A program made the position numbers and the translations under genes. A stretch of 64,000 nucleotides of DNA, from contig JAMLHK010000002.1 of the NCBI GenBank assembly GCA_023957155.1, positions 186,001-250,000 of the forward strand, given 5' to 3'. The first letter of the stretch is position 1; each line of letters starts with the position of its first letter. The notes beneath the pieces are model-generated. The model ran no database searches. It had not been told where the DNA came from and saw only the letters and a program-made list of their open reading frames with translations. This document shows positions 50,755 to 58,069 of the stretch, in pieces. This DNA comes from Chitinophagaceae bacterium (lineage in GTDB: Bacteria; Bacteroidota; Bacteroidia; Chitinophagales; Chitinophagaceae).

Positions 50755-50890
50755 GGGGCTGTCTCAAAAAGAGATTTTAATCGCATTTCTATAAGACACA
50801 CTAAAAAGTGCTTTTAGATTTTCAGACTTTCGTTCATCTGTATTATTTCCCTGAGCTTTGCGATTGAGTCTAATTCTTTTGAGACAGTCT
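50755..50890 (+). mobile_element. MITE-like element with IS-type terminal inverted repeats
   Basis: A 136-base element. The left end is GGGGCTGTCTCAAAA (50755 on); the right end, read inward, is AGACTGTCTCAAAA (50890 to 50877). Both ends continue with related inner sequence, including AATCGCA on each side (50780s and 50860s). The ends resemble those of transposase-encoding insertion sequences of the GGCTGTCTCAAAA type. No open frame for a transposase exists inside, so it is non-autonomous. No clear target duplication is seen. Its right end (GAGACAGTC followed by TTTTTTT) could also terminate the rpmE2 message. Confidence 0.7.
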
Positions 50891-50927
50891 TTTTTTATAC
50901 AGGGAAATATGAATCCTATATGCTGGC

Positions 50928-52091
50928 ATGACACTCATATTATTTGATACACCCGGGAGAAAGCTGTTATATCCTTTTACCAGCACCCATGCAATAGCTG
51001 ATATTCGCACCGGAATTTTTACCATTAAAGAACGATGGGAAAAGTTGACCGGTCAGCAGGTGTATATTCTTACCGAACCTTATTTGCAGACCAAATATCC
51101 GGCTATCCCATCGGGGAAAAAGGTTTTTGTAAATGCATCTGTAATCGGAGAGCAAAGCGTAGTATCCCAAATCATGAATTTACGGGCAGACGAAGCTTTG
51201 GTAAAGGATGGAGAAGTTATTGCCGGGGTTTCTTCAACTGCGGATGAGTGGGGTTTCGGGGCAATTATTGCGGAGAAATTCAAAACCCGCATACCCTGTA
51301 CGCTTGAATTAAAGAGAATAAAATATCCCTGGGATATCTTTCTGTTAAACAGAGATATGCTCCACCATGATTTTAAGTGGGTAAAGGAAAATCATGAACA
51401 ACAACCGGTTGTTGCTCCCTACGGATGGGTTGCTCCTGAGAATATTTTTATAGAGGATGGCGCAATCCTCTCACATTGCTTTATCAATGCTTCCGGGGGA
51501 CCGGTATACTTGGCATCAGATACGGTCATCATGGAGGGATGTATGATACGCGGACCTTTTGCTATGGGAAGGGGGAGTACGTTAAAAATGGGAACACGCA
51601 TATATGGTGCAACAACCATCGGACCCTGTTGTATGGTAGGCGGGGAAATAAAAAACGCGGTTATAATGGGGTATAGCAATAAAGCGCATGATGGTTATCT
51701 GGGTGATTCGGTGATAGGGGAGTGGTGCAATCTTGGGGCGGGTACATCCAATTCAAATGTCAGGAATGATGCCGGGATGGTATATATGAATAAGGGGCAA
51801 AGTGATCGTGTGGCTATCGGGTTAAAATGCGGGCTGCTTATGGGAGATTATAGCCGTAGTGCTATTAATACTTCGTTTAATACCGGTACTTTTGCCGGGG
51901 TATCCGCTAATATATTCGGACAGGGATTTGCTCCAAAATATCTGCCCGATTTCACCTGGGGTTTTTCTCAACGCTATATCTTTGAAAAAGCTATTGAACA
52001 TATAGCTAACTGGAAGAAACTGAAGGCGCATGATTTAACATCCACCGACATTCATATTCTTGAACACCTTTATAAACAAATTATGTTATGA
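50928..52091 (+). CDS. GlmU-like sugar nucleotidyltransferase/acyltransferase family protein
   Basis: A 387-residue protein of the Bacteroidota GlmU-related family. The N-terminal domain starts LILFDTPGRKLLYPFTSTHAIADIRTG and is a degenerate nucleotidyltransferase; the usual GlmU glycine-rich LAAGxGTRM loop is absent. The C-terminal left-handed beta-helix has hexapeptide repeats (AILSHCFINASGGPVYLASD; RGSTLKMGTRIYGATTIG), then WCNLGAGTSNSNVRND with the GlmU-type N-acetyltransferase residues. Likely a role in UDP-GlcNAc-type or other surface sugar metabolism; real substrate unknown. It overlaps tpiA by 4 bases (ATGA). Confidence 0.82.
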   Translation: MTLILFDTPGRKLLYPFTSTHAIADIRTGIFTIKERWEKLTGQQVYILTEPYLQTKYPAIPSGKKVFVNASVIGEQSVVSQIMNLRADEALVKDGEVIAGVSSTADEWGFGAIIAEKFKTRIPCTLELKRIKYPWDIFLLNRDMLHHDFKWVKENHEQQPVVAPYGWVAPENIFIEDGAILSHCFINASGGPVYLASDTVIMEGCMIRGPFAMGRGSTLKMGTRIYGATTIGPCCMVGGEIKNAVIMGYSNKAHDGYLGDSVIGEWCNLGAGTSNSNVRNDAGMVYMNKGQSDRVAIGLKCGLLMGDYSRSAINTSFNTGTFAGVSANIFGQGFAPKYLPDFTWGFSQRYIFEKAIEHIANWKKLKAHDLTSTDIHILEHLYKQIML

Positions 52092-52849
52092 GACAACAGA
52101 TAGCCGCAGCCAACTGGAAAATGAATCTGACGCTGGATCAGGCAACGCGTTTGCTGGATGAGATAGTGGCATCGCCCCATCATCTGCAGGCACATCAAAA
52201 GGTTATACTTGCCGTGCCCTTTCCTTACCTGGCTTTAGCTAAAGCTAAATTGTCGGGGAAACCGAATTTTTTTGTTGCCGCTCAAAATTGTCATACCCAA
52301 AGCAGCGGTGCGTTTACCGGTGAAACATCGGCAGAAATGCTACGTTCTGTTGGGGTGGAATACGTGATACTGGGACACTCGGAAAGACGGGAGTATTTTG
52401 GCGAATCGAATGCTGTGCTCGAAGAAAAAGTGGGTATGGCTTTAACTTACGGATTAACACCTGTATTCTGTTGCGGTGAATCCCTGCCGGTCAGGGAAGC
52501 AGGTACTCAAAATGAGTATGTTGAGAACCAGCTGAAGGAAAGTTTGTTTAATCTTAGTGAAGAGCAGTTCCTGAAGCTGGTTATTGCCTATGAGCCGATC
52601 TGGGCAATAGGGACCGGGAAAACTGCTTCTGCAGCACAGGCGCAGGAAATGCATGCCCATTTGCGTAAAGTAATTGCCGGGAGATACGGCAGCGGGGTTG
52701 CAGATCAAATTCCCGTTTTATATGGGGGTAGTGTAAAAGGCAATAATGCAACGGAACTTTTTTCCCAGCCTGATGTAGACGGCGGGCTGGTAGGCGGTGC
52801 TTCATTGGTGGCATCGGATTTTGAAAAGATCATAGAGGCGCTGAAGTAG
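52088..52849 (+). CDS. tpiA: Triosephosphate isomerase
   Basis: A 253-residue TIM-barrel enzyme interconverting dihydroxyacetone phosphate and glyceraldehyde 3-phosphate. Catalytic residues are visible: Asn9 and Lys11 in ANWKMN, His in ILGHSERREYFGE, and Glu in VIAYEPIWAIGTGKTA, followed by the mobile loop 6. The phosphate-binding VLYGGSVKGNNA and GLVGGASL close the barrel. Length is standard. It is translationally coupled to the GlmU-like gene before it. Confidence 0.97.
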   Translation: MRQQIAAANWKMNLTLDQATRLLDEIVASPHHLQAHQKVILAVPFPYLALAKAKLSGKPNFFVAAQNCHTQSSGAFTGETSAEMLRSVGVEYVILGHSERREYFGESNAVLEEKVGMALTYGLTPVFCCGESLPVREAGTQNEYVENQLKESLFNLSEEQFLKLVIAYEPIWAIGTGKTASAAQAQEMHAHLRKVIAGRYGSGVADQIPVLYGGSVKGNNATELFSQPDVDGGLVGGASLVASDFEKIIEALK

Positions 52850-53043
52850 GCGGATTCTACCCCGCCTGCATTGTCAATCATCTCTCGATAAACACAGGGA
52901 ATAATACTACCTGTCTGCGAAAATCAGTGGTGTCAGCAGGTAATTGTGATGCAATAGTATATTGCGGAAGAGGATATATTTTGTTTACGGAGATCCCCCT
53001 TTGTCAGGAGACTATACTATAGGCGTTTTAAAACGGGAATAGC

Positions 53044-54222
53044 ATGAAAGTACTCTGGCTTGCAAGCTGGTATCCTAATGAATTTAATTCATTTGACGGT
53101 GACTTCATCCAGCGTCATGCTAAGGCAGCATCCCGGTATTCAGCTATCACGGTTATACATATAGTACAATACGGTCCCCAAAATGGGGTTTACCGGAAAA
53201 AGACCGAAATAAAAGAAACCGGAAGATTGAAAGAATATGTCCTGTATTTCCCTTTTAAAAGAATTGGTATTCCGCTGCTTGATAAAATCATATACAATGG
53301 GAAATATTATTTAACGTATTGTAAGTTTATCCGGAATTACTTTAAAGAAGAGGGGATCCCTGATCTCGTACACGTTCATGTTCCAATGAAAGCCGGGGTG
53401 ATTGCTAGGTGGATCAAAAAGAAATGGAAGATACCGTATATCATTTCGGAACATTCGTCTGCTTACTATAAATCAGTTCCTGACAATTATTTTAACCGCA
53501 GCGCTTATTACCGACACACGGTGTTTGCAATATTTAAACATGCAGCAGCGGTTACAACAGTATCAGGGGTGCTGGGTAAGCGGTTGCAGGAAATTTTCCG
53601 GATGCCCTCTTTTTTTGTTATTCATAATGTGGTTGATACGGATGTTTTCTTTCTTAGGGAAAACCGTAGCCCGGTGTTCCGGTTCTTTCATGCGTCAACG
53701 ATGGACTATCCTAAAAACATGGAAGGAATTTTACGTGTTCTGGCTAAATTGAATGCTCAACGCAGCAATTGGGAGTGTGTCCTGACCGGGTGGGGAACTC
53801 CCCGGTTAAGTCAAATGGCTGCCTCGCTCGGGCTTGATAAAGTGATCAAATGGACAGGTGTGCTGCCCCATGAGCAGGTGGCTATAGAAATGCAATCTGC
53901 TCATGCCCTGGTTATGTTCAGCAGGTATGAAAATTTCCCCTGCATAATTATTGAAGCATTGTGCTGTGGATTGCCGGTAATTTCAACGCATGTCGGAGGG
54001 ATCCCGGAAGCGGTTAATGATTCAAACGGGTGGCTTATTCCATCTGAAAACGAAGAAGCATTACTGGAAACGATGATCCGGATGATAGACAGCTATGCGG
54101 TATTTAACCGTCATGAAGTAGCAAAAGATGCCGGGGATAAATATAATGACAGTGTAATCGGAAAACAGTTTTATAGCCTGTATCAGCAGGTACTCACTCA
54201 AACAGCTCCATCCTTGTCTTAG
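53044..54222 (+). CDS. Glycosyltransferase family 4 (GT-B fold)
   Basis: A 392-residue cytoplasmic retaining glycosyltransferase. The N-terminal acceptor domain begins VLWLASWYPNEFNSFDGDF and has HVHVPMKAGVIA. The donor domain has the MEGILRVLAKL segment, and the GT4 E-x7-E motif stands in YENFPCIIIEALCCGLPVI. It then continues STHVGGIPEAV. The donor sugar cannot be told from sequence. It probably builds a surface polysaccharide or lipid-linked glycan. Its stop lies 29 bases inside the oppositely oriented OstA-like gene, a tail-to-tail overlap. Confidence 0.9.
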   Translation: MKVLWLASWYPNEFNSFDGDFIQRHAKAASRYSAITVIHIVQYGPQNGVYRKKTEIKETGRLKEYVLYFPFKRIGIPLLDKIIYNGKYYLTYCKFIRNYFKEEGIPDLVHVHVPMKAGVIARWIKKKWKIPYIISEHSSAYYKSVPDNYFNRSAYYRHTVFAIFKHAAAVTTVSGVLGKRLQEIFRMPSFFVIHNVVDTDVFFLRENRSPVFRFFHASTMDYPKNMEGILRVLAKLNAQRSNWECVLTGWGTPRLSQMAASLGLDKVIKWTGVLPHEQVAIEMQSAHALVMFSRYENFPCIIIEALCCGLPVISTHVGGIPEAVNDSNGWLIPSENEEALLETMIRMIDSYAVFNRHEVAKDAGDKYNDSVIGKQFYSLYQQVLTQTAPSLS

Positions 54223-55870
54223 GTCTGCGGGCTTCCTGCCATTTAAAGTTCCTGAATCGCCGTCTTTCCTCCGGCACCTGGGTTACCGGGTAGAATCCGC
54301 CTTTTACTTCGTACAGCCATGTAATTTTGTCCAGCTTCTTTTGGCTGAAATAAAGGTTTATTAAGTCGGCCTGGGCATAGTTCGCACCAGTATAAGCACT
54401 GTCGTCATCCTGCAGATAATATAAGCTTTCGGCGCTTCCTTTTGCCGTGATGTGGTGTATTTCACCATCTTTAAAGAATCCGTTGATCACATTTCCCTTT
54501 AACTGGTTATAAAAGCTGTCATTGCTCCGGCTTATACTGAAAGCGTTTTCAAGTACTTCGATGTGCTCCGGTTTCTTATTCTTTGTATAGAGGTAAATGG
54601 TATCTCCAGTAATCTGGCTTTCTTTTGCCCACACGATAGGGTAGGTATACAACCGGAAAACAGAATCCCTTCCCGAAAAGTACATGCTGTCACTGACCGC
54701 CTGCAGGGAATCAGAAAATATACGTACATGATGGTATGCCCGGAAAAAGCGCACACTGTCTATTCTTTCAATCTCCCGTGCAGGTATTTCCCGGGTTGTT
54801 ACTACACTGTCCTGAGGTGGGGTAACAGGTTGAAAAATGAGGGAATCTGCTGCTGATACACTGCTGTCTTTTACAAATATGGTATCCGCTTTCACACCTG
54901 AATACAGGCTATCGCCGGTAATAAATATGGAATCATTATCCTGCTTAAAGACCATTACCGGTTTCCCCGTGGCTAATACCGTTTTAGTATCCCGGTTAAA
55001 ATGGCTCTTCTCCGAAAAAAGAGTTACTCCCTGTGCCGTGTCAATATATACAAAATTACCTTCCGCCTGTCCTTCGCCTGTATTTTTGTTGAATGTAATA
55101 TGGTCAGCGGTTATATGTTGTGCGCTGTCTTCAATAGCCGGTCGTTTACCAAAGTTGGCCAGCCCCTTACTCATATCATAAAAGCCATCGGAAGTTCGTA
55201 TTATAGACTTTCCGTCGTTAATGGTTGTTGGAGATACGAAAGTGGCAATTTGGGTATCCGTATTATACAACAGCGTATCGGTGGCCATGGTATATTCAGG
55301 ATCTACCAGCTTTACATTTTTTCTAAAATAAGCATCTTTGGTATCAGCATAGTAATAGCCCTCTCCGCTGGTGAGTGTTGATGTGGAGGTTACAATTTTT
55401 CCTCCTTTGAGGTAAGAGCCGGTTTTCGCATTGAGGTCATATCCCAGCTCTTCTGTAGTAAGCGTTGCTTTCCCGTCATCCAGCTTTACGTTGTCCCGGA
55501 GATGGGCTATCCTTGTATCTCCGTAGTATATCAGGTATTGGGCATACACGTTTACGCTATCGGCATCATTAATATGAATATTACCGAATACCTCGATGAT
55601 ATTTTGTTGCTTATTCAAAATAATGCTGTCCCCGTTGAATAACGTGTTTCCCTGTCGAAGTACCGCATTACCCACCAATACCTGTAGCTCAACACTGTCT
55701 TTTTTCTCAAACTTCAATATATCAGAGCGAATAAGATGTACCTCCCGCGTACTGTCTCGTGATGAAGGAGAAGAGGGGGTATTCACATTGCCCGGATTTT
55801 GCTGTGCCTGCACCCAATGGCAGAACAGCAAAAAAATTAAGGATAATACCGTCCTTATTCGAGTATTCAT
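54194..55870 (-). CDS. OstA/LptA-like exported protein
   Basis: A 558-residue protein with a signal peptide (1-22, WVQAQ). Repeated OstA-type beta-strand units follow: LVGNAVLRQGNTLFNGDSII, IEVFGNIHINDADSVNVYAQ, ATLTTEELGYDL and ISRSNDSFYNQLKGN. These build the beta-jellyroll slide used for LPS transport. At this length it has about three times the repeats of E. coli LptA, as is usual in Bacteroidota. The start overlaps the end of the MCE gene by 4 bases. Together with the nearby lptD it probably provides the periplasmic LPS bridge (inference from fold and context). Confidence 0.85.
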   Translation of the reverse strand: MNTRIRTVLSLIFLLFCHWVQAQQNPGNVNTPSSPSSRDSTREVHLIRSDILKFEKKDSVELQVLVGNAVLRQGNTLFNGDSIILNKQQNIIEVFGNIHINDADSVNVYAQYLIYYGDTRIAHLRDNVKLDDGKATLTTEELGYDLNAKTGSYLKGGKIVTSTSTLTSGEGYYYADTKDAYFRKNVKLVDPEYTMATDTLLYNTDTQIATFVSPTTINDGKSIIRTSDGFYDMSKGLANFGKRPAIEDSAQHITADHITFNKNTGEGQAEGNFVYIDTAQGVTLFSEKSHFNRDTKTVLATGKPVMVFKQDNDSIFITGDSLYSGVKADTIFVKDSSVSAADSLIFQPVTPPQDSVVTTREIPAREIERIDSVRFFRAYHHVRIFSDSLQAVSDSMYFSGRDSVFRLYTYPIVWAKESQITGDTIYLYTKNKKPEHIEVLENAFSISRSNDSFYNQLKGNVINGFFKDGEIHHITAKGSAESLYYLQDDDSAYTGANYAQADLINLYFSQKKLDKITWLYEVKGGFYPVTQVPEERRRFRNFKWQEARRPKTRMELFE

Positions 55871-56874
55871 TTCTTTTGTTTATCTGAAGCCGGTACTGTG
55901 GTAAGCGAATCGGGTAAAGCGGTCATCAGGGGAGGGGATTTGTCTTTTTTCCCGAATACCAGCCCGCCGGTGTACCTGCGGGGATGTATACGGAAGTCCT
56001 GCAGTAAAACGTTCAGGCTATTAGCGGTGGAATTTAAGTTGGTGTATAATTTTTTATCGTTTACCAGCAATCCTAAAGTACCCTCGCTATTATTTATTTT
56101 ATGTAAGGTGGTGCTTAGCCCGGCAACAGCTTCATCCAGTTTAGATAAGGTTTGCTTTAAATCCGATCCGGCAAGATTTTCGGTAGTGCTTTTAAGATTA
56201 GTGAAAATTGCGGTTATGGTGTCATTGTTCTTTTTAAGATTTCCGGTAAAGGAGCTGACGTTGGACAGGGTTTGGGCCAAAGCCCCGGTTTGTGTATTCA
56301 ATAAGCTATTGAGATGGGCTGTGGATGCAGCCAGGTTCGCAAAAAGAGCTTGTACATTATTTTGAGTATGGGGGTCAAAAACGTTCCCTATTAGTTTTAA
56401 TACCGAATCCAGCGTTTGTAAAGAAGCGTTTATTTTAATCATCGTTGGATCGAGGCTGCCTTTAACCTGATCCAGCAGACCTAATGCATTTTTGGTGTGC
56501 AGGGTATCTCCATTGTTTAAGTAATCAGCGGCATCGCCCAATTCTATCTCCAGTGTAGTGTTACCCAATAAGCTGCCCGAAATGGAAACAAAAGAATTTT
56601 TGGGGATATTTATATTTTTATTGAGATTTAATGTAACCAGAATACCACTAAGATTTTTATCTGTTTCCTGCATTTTATATACTTTACCAACCTGCAGCCC
56701 GTTGATCATAACGGCATTAGATACCGACAGCCCTTTAACCGATTGGAAAATGGTATATACTTTAAAGCTTTTTTCAAAAATAGGTTTCCCTTTTAAAAAA
56801 TTAAAGCCCAGGATAAGCAAGGTAATGGCAATAGCTGTTAAAGCACCTACCTTGGTTTCATTAGATATTTTCAT
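55867..56874 (-). CDS. MlaD-family (MCE) lipid-binding protein
   Basis: A 335-residue protein with one N-terminal transmembrane anchor (GALTAIAITLLILGFNFLKG) followed by a single MCE domain (FKVYTIFQSVKGLSVSNAVM ... INGLQVGKV). A long helical and coiled-coil C-terminus (about 130-300) with heptad-like Leu and Asn-rich stretches follows. MCE proteins form hexameric channels for phospholipids between inner and outer membranes. The ATPase (MlaF) and permease (MlaE) genes are not adjacent. It is downstream of the amidase gene and overlaps the OstA-like gene, so the three are likely one transcript. Confidence 0.9.
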   Translation of the reverse strand: MKISNETKVGALTAIAITLLILGFNFLKGKPIFEKSFKVYTIFQSVKGLSVSNAVMINGLQVGKVYKMQETDKNLSGILVTLNLNKNINIPKNSFVSISGSLLGNTTLEIELGDAADYLNNGDTLHTKNALGLLDQVKGSLDPTMIKINASLQTLDSVLKLIGNVFDPHTQNNVQALFANLAASTAHLNSLLNTQTGALAQTLSNVSSFTGNLKKNNDTITAIFTNLKSTTENLAGSDLKQTLSKLDEAVAGLSTTLHKINNSEGTLGLLVNDKKLYTNLNSTANSLNVLLQDFRIHPRRYTGGLVFGKKDKSPPLMTALPDSLTTVPASDKQKK

Positions 56875-57051
56875 CCTTTAATTTTTAATTTTTGGTCCGG
56901 ATGCATGAAATGAACGATCGTAGCTATTTACTTATTATTCAAAATCAATACTTTCGCTACAAAAATAGGATATTCGATCAAAGCACCGGCATATTGCTTG
57001 GGAAAGCCCGGGGACTACCGGATGGATTGACCTGTAAGGATAACCAGGCTG

Positions 57052-57975
57052 TTATTTTTTACCTGCTTCTGCATTTGATACTTCAGCGGCATTTCTAAGA
57101 TTATCCTGTAAATTTTTAAAGTTTACTATGGCCGTTACAATGGCTGCAGATATTTCATCCTGTCCCTTTTCACTATTCAGGTAATCTTCTTCTTCTTTGT
57201 TGGTAATAAATCCTGTTTCGATTAATACCGCCGGCATATTGGTTGCCTGTAACACCCATATCCCTTTTTCATTGCGCTGCAGCACACCATCGCTTTTTCG
57301 TCCGCTTCTTTCAAACTCGGCTTCAATCATAGATGCGAGACGAACGCTGTTCTTGAAATATTTTTGTACCCACAACCTGCTGGCGATAGCTCCTTCCGGT
57401 GTAGAGGGATCAGGTACACCGGTCAGCTCACCTTCTGATTCAAACCGTTCGGATACGGCATCCGCTTTGTGAGTATCCCTGTCTGCAGCCCATACATAAG
57501 TGCCTGTTCCGTAACGCGGGTTGGGAGTAGTCCATTTTTTATATACCGGTACTTTTTTAGTATGCTTTTTTCTGTTGTTGCCTTTCCCGGTATAGTAGGT
57601 TTGCGTACGGTATCCCGTAACTTGTGAGTGCCGGATAGGGGGTGCCGCATTTACATGTATACAGACAAAGAGATCACCTTTATTTTCGTTGGCAAAAGCC
57701 GCTTTTTCCCGCACAGGCTGGGTTATATCACTGGTTCGGGTTTGAATGATCTTGGTACCCGGCAGTTCTTTTTCCAGTAAGGCGCCAACCTTCAATGCAA
57801 GCTGTAAGGTTAATTGCGCTTCGGTTGAGTAAGCTCCTTTAGCCCCCTGGTCAGCACCTCCGTGTCCGGCATCTACAATAATTGTTTTGATACGGCTTTG
57901 CGTTTGTGAGAAACAGGCAGGAGTAATAAAAAAGGAAAAAAGGAAAAAGGATACAGCGATATTTTTTTTCTTCAT
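57052..57975 (-). CDS. N-acetylmuramoyl-L-alanine amidase
   Basis: A 307-residue exported zinc amidase (Amidase_3 type). Residues 1-23 are a signal peptide (FSQTQ). The catalytic domain starts at KTIIVDAGHGGADQG with the first zinc His. Glu in STEAQLTL supplies the second ligand, and CIHVNAAPP the second His. The catalytic Glu is in AVLIETGFITNKEE. It cleaves the amide between MurNAc and the stem peptide, usually in cell separation. It is divergent from lptD and heads the amidase, MCE, OstA-like gene set. The 180-base gap between its stop and the MCE start holds nothing distinct. Confidence 0.93.
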   Translation of the reverse strand: MKKKNIAVSFFLFSFFITPACFSQTQSRIKTIIVDAGHGGADQGAKGAYSTEAQLTLQLALKVGALLEKELPGTKIIQTRTSDITQPVREKAAFANENKGDLFVCIHVNAAPPIRHSQVTGYRTQTYYTGKGNNRKKHTKKVPVYKKWTTPNPRYGTGTYVWAADRDTHKADAVSERFESEGELTGVPDPSTPEGAIASRLWVQKYFKNSVRLASMIEAEFERSGRKSDGVLQRNEKGIWVLQATNMPAVLIETGFITNKEEEDYLNSEKGQDEISAAIVTAIVNFKNLQDNLRNAAEVSNAEAGKK

Positions 57976-58069
57976 GCCCTTGTTAAAATTTATTCGGGTT
58001 TAGTAATTCCGTTTCAATCTTCACGTTTTCTTACCTGTATTATGGCTATTTTTGTTGCTTAGTGTATGT

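Noticed and set aside
56892-57098. 68-codon plus-strand frame between the MCE gene and the amidase
   Set aside because: It runs into the amidase coding region on the opposite strand, has no recognisable family, and no promoter precedes it.
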